This document shows positions 59,001 through 64,000 of a stretch of 64,000 bases of DNA, in pieces. The notes beneath the pieces are model-generated. The model saw only the letters and a list, made by a program, of their open reading frames with translations, was not told the DNA's origin and ran no database searches. The DNA is from Ciona intestinalis (taxonomy: Eukaryota > Chordata > Ascidiacea > Phlebobranchia > Cionidae), in NCBI RefSeq assembly GCF_000224145.3, contig NW_004190416.2, positions 186,001-250,000 of the forward strand. Direction: 5' to 3'. A program made the position numbers and the translations under genes. Each line of letters starts with the position of its first letter. Within the stretch, counting starts at the first letter, position 1.

Positions 59001-62000
59001 ATATCTGTTTATTAATTGTATTATTTAGTTTCAAGTTTCTAATGATTATTACTTCACAAAGATTGGTTTGTTATATAAACTAGAATAAGCTTCCACTGTG
59101 ATGCAACTTTCCCTAATGTGATGTAATAATGTAATTAGTTTGAGGGGCTGCCGATTTTAATTCAATTCCCTTGAAGCGCAGGTACAGACTCAGATATTAG
59201 ATTAATTCAAGGCCAGATATTTAAGTAAAACTTTATCCATTTCAATATTTCTTGTAGAATAAAATAAATACAGAACAAATTTAGTACAAACGTTATTCTA
59301 ATATATATACATGTAATGGTATTTATCAAATATTTTTGGCTCTGCTTGTTTGTAAACAGCAAAGTACAAATTTTGTTTAAATTGCTATATCTCAAATATA
59401 AATCCCATTATTATTAAGATATTTCACAAACGCTGCAAAGCGCAAGTGTGAGGGAGGAGTGGCCGGTTTGTCCACCGATCTTGAGATGCTTCATCCAGAT
59501 GGAAGATCTATGGCTGCTCATATGTTTGATGCGTTCTATCGTATGGAGCACGCACCAGCGAGGCCATTGCTACAGAAAGCAAGCGATGCTATTACAGATG
59601 GGAATATACCAGTCCAACCACAGGTTTGTAAACATAACAGGAATTTATAAGAGTATATGTATATAAATATAACCTATATAACCTAAAATAACATAAGTAT
59701 ATGTCTTTATTGGAAAGATAGAATTAGTATAAGCAATATAGAGAATTACTAGCAAAACGAAAGGTGTTAAAACCACGCTACTGGTAAAAATCAATTGAAA
59801 ATTATCGAATAAAATACTGTCACTGCTAAACCCATGATACAATATAATTAAACTAAAATAAAACCTTAAAAAAATTTACAAAAATCGTAAAAATGAAATA
59901 CGATTATTTTGGGAATGATTTACTTTTGGAAGCAACAAACAACAAAACATGTTTCATAAAATATGCCAACCAGGCCATGAACTATTTGTTTGTTGATGAA
60001 TTGAAAGCAATCTGGTTGAGTTGCTCATTCTAATTCCCATTAGGTTTGCTATTGATTCATTGATTAAAGGCGTGTGTGATTAACCTTTCCTTCACCATGA
60101 TGCTTACCCATTGATTAGGCCTCTTGTGTTGCTGCCTTTGTACAATGTTGATTAATTACATTATGTCACTTGGTGTGATTTAAAAATCGGTTTTGAAAGA
60201 CAGCATATGTGTGTGGATGGGCAATACAGTTGGACTACTGGCCTGTTATATGAAGTTAATGAACTAGGAATAAATAAACTCTGTATCTAAAAGTTTTTCT
60301 TGCTTTTAAATGTAGATGCTGCATTTATTCGGTCAAACTGGTAAAATGCAAATGGGGTAGCTGTTTTTTTATTGTGTAACAAAATGAATCACATTGAGTG
60401 ATATATCCTAGACATAAACCAATGAATCCTGAACAAACGGGTAGAATCTGAAATAAATCAATAAAGTTTGAATAACCAGTAAAATTTGGGAGAAACCAGT
60501 AAGATCTGGAATAAACTGGTAAAACTTAAATAAACCATTAAAGGCAAGTTGTTTTGTACAATTGGAAAGTCCCACCCCACAGCAGATGTTATGCCAAAGC
60601 TTCTCGTCTGTGCATCTTGTTTGAATGAATAATTTAGTGCTTGCTTTATTGACTGGTTTCTTAAGTAGAGGTGGATTTATATTCAAGCCTTCTAAAACCT
60701 AACGTTCCACACTGTGCAGTTCTAATCAATATTAGGAATCAATTAGGAATGAATGGCTGTATGGGGATTTCTAACTTTTGCCTAAACGATACCTAAATGG
60801 TATTCATTATATGCAATTATAACAATATATACAAAGATAAATGTGTGAAGTATTCTAACAGTTTAAAAGTATAATAATAAATAGTTGCCTATGTAGGTCT
60901 AAGTCTATATTATTTCTATATAAAAAAACATTCCGAATATGCAATTTTCTTTTATATATAGATATGCTATGCATAACATTTTCACTACCTCTTCCACTAA
61001 AGCCATGTGGATGACACATTCATGCATTATACATAGAATTTCTACCAAAACATCCTCGAGACAAAGATGTCTATCTCATAAAACCCATATGCTTCTTGTT
61101 CTAATATTATAATGATCTTATTTACATTTAATGCATTACATCTATTTATATATAAAAGTGTTATAACAGCTGTTGTTTACCGTTACTTTCTGTCTTTTCG
61201 CTTATATAAACTTTTTTTAACTTTGTTACTGTTACCAGAAGTGCAAAAATAATTACTGGAAACCCTGCTGTCTCGCTGTATTGCAAACAAAACATTGGTC
61301 CTTTATGATCAAAAATAAAACAAATTGCTAGAGGATCTTTTACACACTTATAATATGCCTTGCAGCAATATTTTAATCCCACTCTTTATTGCAGGATATA
61401 TCAGCTGTTCTTCGCTATTGTGTGAAGTTTGGTTACACCATACATGGTCACAAGCTGCTGGATGTTTTAAGCAATGCTATTTATGAACGTCTGCCCTTTG
61501 AACATGCTTCACAGTTCACAACTAATGTGAAATGGTTGACGGTGTTTTATTATTACAACCAATCAATGTTGGAAAGATTTGTAGGAGCTGTTAAGAAGAA
61601 TATGGCAAACTTAGACTTTGTTGCATTGAGTGACATACTGGATTCATTGGCACAGGTTAGAGCTTGGTTTAATGCGATTTCTGTTTCAAGGCATAAAGTA
61701 ATATTGACTTCTTGGTCCCTCCGGTATAATAAAATGCAATAAATGTTTGCATTTTAAATATAATTATAAGCAATCTATATGGAACCTGTTTTATATAACA
61801 CATGTTCTGACTGGATTCATTGGCACAGTTTATAACTTTATTATAATGATATATATTGCTTTTGCTACCAGGCATAATGTAATGTAGACTTTTTGGCTTG
61901 CTATTGCAAAATTTTTTGGGATTTTTGTCTGGTAAAGATTGTGGTAAAAAATGCATCTTGAAAAATAAATATATGCAATGTATGAAACCTGTTTGATGTA

Positions 62001-63930
62001 AATTGTCATGTAATGACAACCTATTGAAATATTAATATGTTCATAAAATAAATATTAATAATGTTTATAAAATAATTACTCTAATTTGATTGAAATTAAA
62101 AAAAAGATAAAACAAATTACCAAAAATCGTAAATTGCCGCCGTTTTATTTAAAACTGTTATCGCTAAATATTTATTCCTTAGGTTTACTTTTTGCCCAAA
62201 AACGCAGAGGAATTCTTTGAGCAACTTCACATGGAGATGTTACGTAAACTACCAACACTTAAGACAAGCCATGTTCATAATGCTAACAGGAAGTTGCTGC
62301 TCACTGCTTTCCACTTCGCTGTGTTTGGAAGATATCCTGAAACTCTTATTAAGCTAACATTAGAGGATAAGCAGGTTGTTTAACTTTATCAGTTCTATTT
62401 CTTCTGTATTGATCTGATTCTGTATTGATATGTGTTGTTTGTATTGTTTTTTTTTTGTGTGTTTTAAAATGTATGGAAATTTGGAAACATTGTAAGTTAG
62501 CACTCTGTCTATAAATACATTTATAATACCCCTACACGGTGGTTTATGATTTAGAGTATAAATACACAATTTGTATCTCCATGGTGTATAAGAAACCTAT
62601 TATATATGAATACACCATATGTATCTGACATGCATGTTGTAACTCAGTTTCCTAAAACACTAACCACGCCCTTTCTATTGTAGTTCATCAACAACAGAAG
62701 TGGTTCAAGATTTTTCATGAAAGATCTTTGCAAAGCAGTTAGCATTGAGCGACCTGACCTTTTGCCTTCTTCTATTCCATCTGATTTGTTCATGGATGCC
62801 AAACCACCACAGATATATGCTTTTGAGAAGGTGTGTATCTCTTTATAATATATAAAAGCTATATATAAAGGCTTGCTGCCAGACATATAATGTAAAAGTA
62901 TTCAATATAGCATTAGCCCGTTGTTGCTAGATAAATATAAACATATTGTAAAGCTCTTAGAAAATTTGGTCTTCAAAACAAGATTTTTATGTCCTTTTTA
63001 ATGAAGCAAGATTACAAAGAACATAAAATTATTATCCTGATGGGGCGTCATCCCAATTAAAGCCTAGATATTAAAAAAAATATTCAAATATATTTTACCA
63101 TTACCTACAAAGTTAAATACTTGGTAACTTATATAGCATGCACGGGTGTATGAAACAGAACACCTGTGTTACAATGACTGTCATTTTCAACCACGCAAAG
63201 ATAATTAAGTTAAATTTATTCATCCATTAACCCCTAACCTACCCAGGATGTTCGTCACTTCCTTACAAACTTGGTTGGTGGATATCACAACTACAACTTA
63301 ATATCCTCCCCTGTTCGTAACTTCCCAGTGTTCCTGCTACGTATGAGGTTGGATGGTGAGCTTCTACCAGCTACACGACATCCATCTTTCATCCCACCGC
63401 ACATGCACCAGATGGTAAGGAAGTTTTTATAGTAATTTTGTTTAAGGTCAAGAATTGGTATTGTATTCTGTCCGTACTCCAACCCACTATAAGCCTTTTT
63501 TTTCAAAGTTTCTTGGTCGATGTCCCATTTTAGACACTGAAACTGTAATCCACTGCCCTATTAATAAAATAGTGTAAGGTAACATACTTTTGTCTGTTTA
63601 CTCCTTTGCAGAAGTCTTTTAAAAGAGTCAAGGCCTTAAACAAAGGTTGAAAAATGCTCTTTTTGTTTCTTCTGGTATGTAAGTTTAAAATATTACATTA
63701 TCACACAGATCCAAAACGTGGCTGTGGTTCCCCTCCCAAGATCTCGTTTCTGCATTGATTCTCGCCACGCCATCGGCAAAACACGGCTAGTTCTTCGCTT
63801 GTTGCGCGCCCAAGGTGCTCGTGTGGTAGTGGTCCCTCACTTTGAGTGGGATGGTCAGTCCAGCGCACGAAAGCTAAGTCTTCTACGCACCAAGATCTTC
63901 ATGCAGCGAGCTGATGACGTCGTCGAATAG
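53007..63930 (+). CDS. FAST-kinase-family protein with C-terminal RAP-like domain, at least 15 exons (5' end not found)
   Basis: FASTK-family proteins are RNA-binding regulators, mostly of mitochondrial transcripts. Exons: 53007-53094, 53737-53817, 54159-54410, 54929-55027, 55865-55949, 57133-57236, 57523-57713, 58095-58287, 58646-58799, 59419-59623, 61395-61655, 62183-62374, 62684-62830, 63247-63414 and 63709-63930. All phases fit, giving at least 813 codons. The first about 210 residues are acidic and Ser-rich, without recognisable domain. Then come helical repeats (ELLQVISQCSSPLDVLACVH; LCGEVLTNRDFRDLVFIIET), FAST-type segments (FVALSDILDSLAQVYFLPKN; LLLTAFHFAVFGRYPETL) and a RAP-like end with SRFCIDSRHAIGKTRLVLR and VVVVPHFEWDG, which resembles the C-terminus of FASTK itself. 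No mitochondrial targeting sequence is visible because the start codon is missing: the first exon has none in frame, so an upstream exon is required. Assignment to the family is good, the exact member uncertain. Confidence 0.82.
54728..54793. promoter_or_regulatory. Inverted pair of CTCF-like motifs, FASTK-family intron
   Basis: Left arm 54728-54746 reads tactaggtggcgcgactgc and the right arm 54775-54793, on the other strand, reads tactagatggcgcaattgc. The 19-bp arms match at 16 positions and all three differences are transitions. Both fit the CTCF core YAGRKGGCRS. The spacer is 28 bp. It could equally be a small hairpin transposon end pair. Confidence 0.45.
55205..55845. repeat. Satellite derived from the SINE tail, FASTK-family intron 4
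   Basis: Unit markers ataagtcaaatacgccaacg and later ataagttacatac fall at about 55265, 55368, 55471 and 55574 (period 103 bp), then at about 55648 and 55729 with a shorter unit of about 75-80 bp. Each unit contains the SINE-tail words gtgtatgaaacagaacatcc and ataatgactgtcgttgcccc. The array ends directly before the acceptor of the exon at 55865. Confidence 0.92.
56530..56645. repeat. Second short repeat family, FASTK-family intron 5
   Basis: gggtgttgagataatgggcc, aactctgacctaaaccatat and acaggatagaataaaatctt recall copies in TTC39 intron 15 and LARP6 intron 1. Confidence 0.45.
57039..57105. repeat. AT-rich palindrome, FASTK-family intron 5
   Basis: Arms gtgaaaagta (57039-57048) and tacttttcac (57096-57105) enclose an almost pure A/T core of alternating ta. 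It ends about 25 bp before the acceptor at 57133. Could extrude as a cruciform. A related word (ctaatatataaatatata) lies just upstream. Confidence 0.7.
58865..58945 (-). repeat. SINE tail, FASTK-family intron 9
   Basis: Reverse-oriented: acttatttatctttgcgtgg, gactgtcgttataacacagg, tgttctgtttcatacacttc. Confidence 0.62.
59624..61394. other. Large intron of the FASTK-family gene
   Basis: 1.77 kb, AT-rich. Around 60440-60540 short words such as ccagtaaaatttgg, ccagtaagatctggaataaa and ctggtaaaacttaaataaac recur, a degenerate tandem of about 25-30 bp. No exon or mobile element is supported. Confidence 0.45.
62510..62645. repeat. Lone relative of the 71-bp satellite, FASTK-family intron 12
   Basis: gagtataaatacacaatttg, tatctccatggtgtataaga and tgaatacaccatatgtatct parallel the LARP6 intron-4 unit at low identity. 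Confidence 0.45.
63115..63225 (+). repeat. SINE tail, FASTK-family intron 13
   Basis: Has atacttggtaacttatatag, cacgggtgtatgaaacagaa, caatgactgtcattttcaac and agataattaagttaaattta in order. Confidence 0.6.
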
Positions 63931-64000
63931 CATGTTTCTCTATTGTTCTATCACTGTCCTATCTGTTGTTACCTTCATCTTATGCCAGTTTAAAGTTGGT
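63931..64000. other. Start of FASTK-family 3' UTR, window edge
   Basis: Seventy bases after the stop codon, no feature. Confidence 0.5.

Overview
The window looks like a piece of a tunicate genome, most likely Ciona. The evidence is indirect: AT-rich DNA, intron-rich genes packed a few kb apart, animal-type proteins, and dense short non-autonomous elements, namely a TA-flanked MITE with TAGTAGGGTGGGG-type ends and a tRNA-derived SINE. All coding exons were read by eye, with splice sites chosen so that GT/AG and reading phase agree. No database search was run.

Layout. 1-5774: gene-free and repeat-rich. 5775-8619 (+): UDP-glucose 4-epimerase (GALE), six exons, 359 aa. 9625-11450 (-): a class-B DnaJ/Hsp40 co-chaperone, four exons, 351 aa, with a perfect heat-shock element and a TATA-like box upstream. 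12207-14854 (-): an aquaporin (AQP8-like), six exons, 289 aa. 17116-26961 (+): a TTC39-family TPR protein, 16 exons, 595 aa. 26962-36781: a 10-kb intergenic region with many MITEs and an unusual CpG-rich, repeat-poor block. 36782-49324 (+): LARP6, a La-related RNA-binding protein, seven exons, 621 aa. 50328-51347 (+): ZCCHC10, 126 aa. 51960-52547 (+): two exons of an unrecognised small protein, with an in-frame TAG. 53007-63930 (+): a FAST-kinase-family protein with a C-terminal RAP-like domain, at least 813 aa, 5' end not found.

The most important structural observation is that about 3.5 kb containing LARP6 exons 1-3 occurs twice, and the two copies abut the two sides of a run of Ns (40191-40315). 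Copy A ends at the gap and copy B starts at it. This is the signature of two overlapping contigs that were not merged, not of a real duplication. The second exon-1 copy carries two single-base insertions close to the contig edge.

The genes do not form one pathway: sugar metabolism, protein folding, water/solute transport and RNA binding sit side by side. Three of the last four transcription units (LARP6, ZCCHC10, FASTK family) encode RNA-related proteins on the same strand. ZCCHC10 and the next exons are close enough to ask whether they share a polycistronic transcript, which Ciona is known to use. I found no viral element, CRISPR array, rRNA or tRNA gene. The nearest thing to an undescribed system is non-coding: a DnaJ heat-shock promoter, a pair of inverted CTCF-like motifs in a FASTK-family intron, satellites apparently born from SINE tails, and a 195-bp inverted repeat flanking LARP6 exons 1-3.
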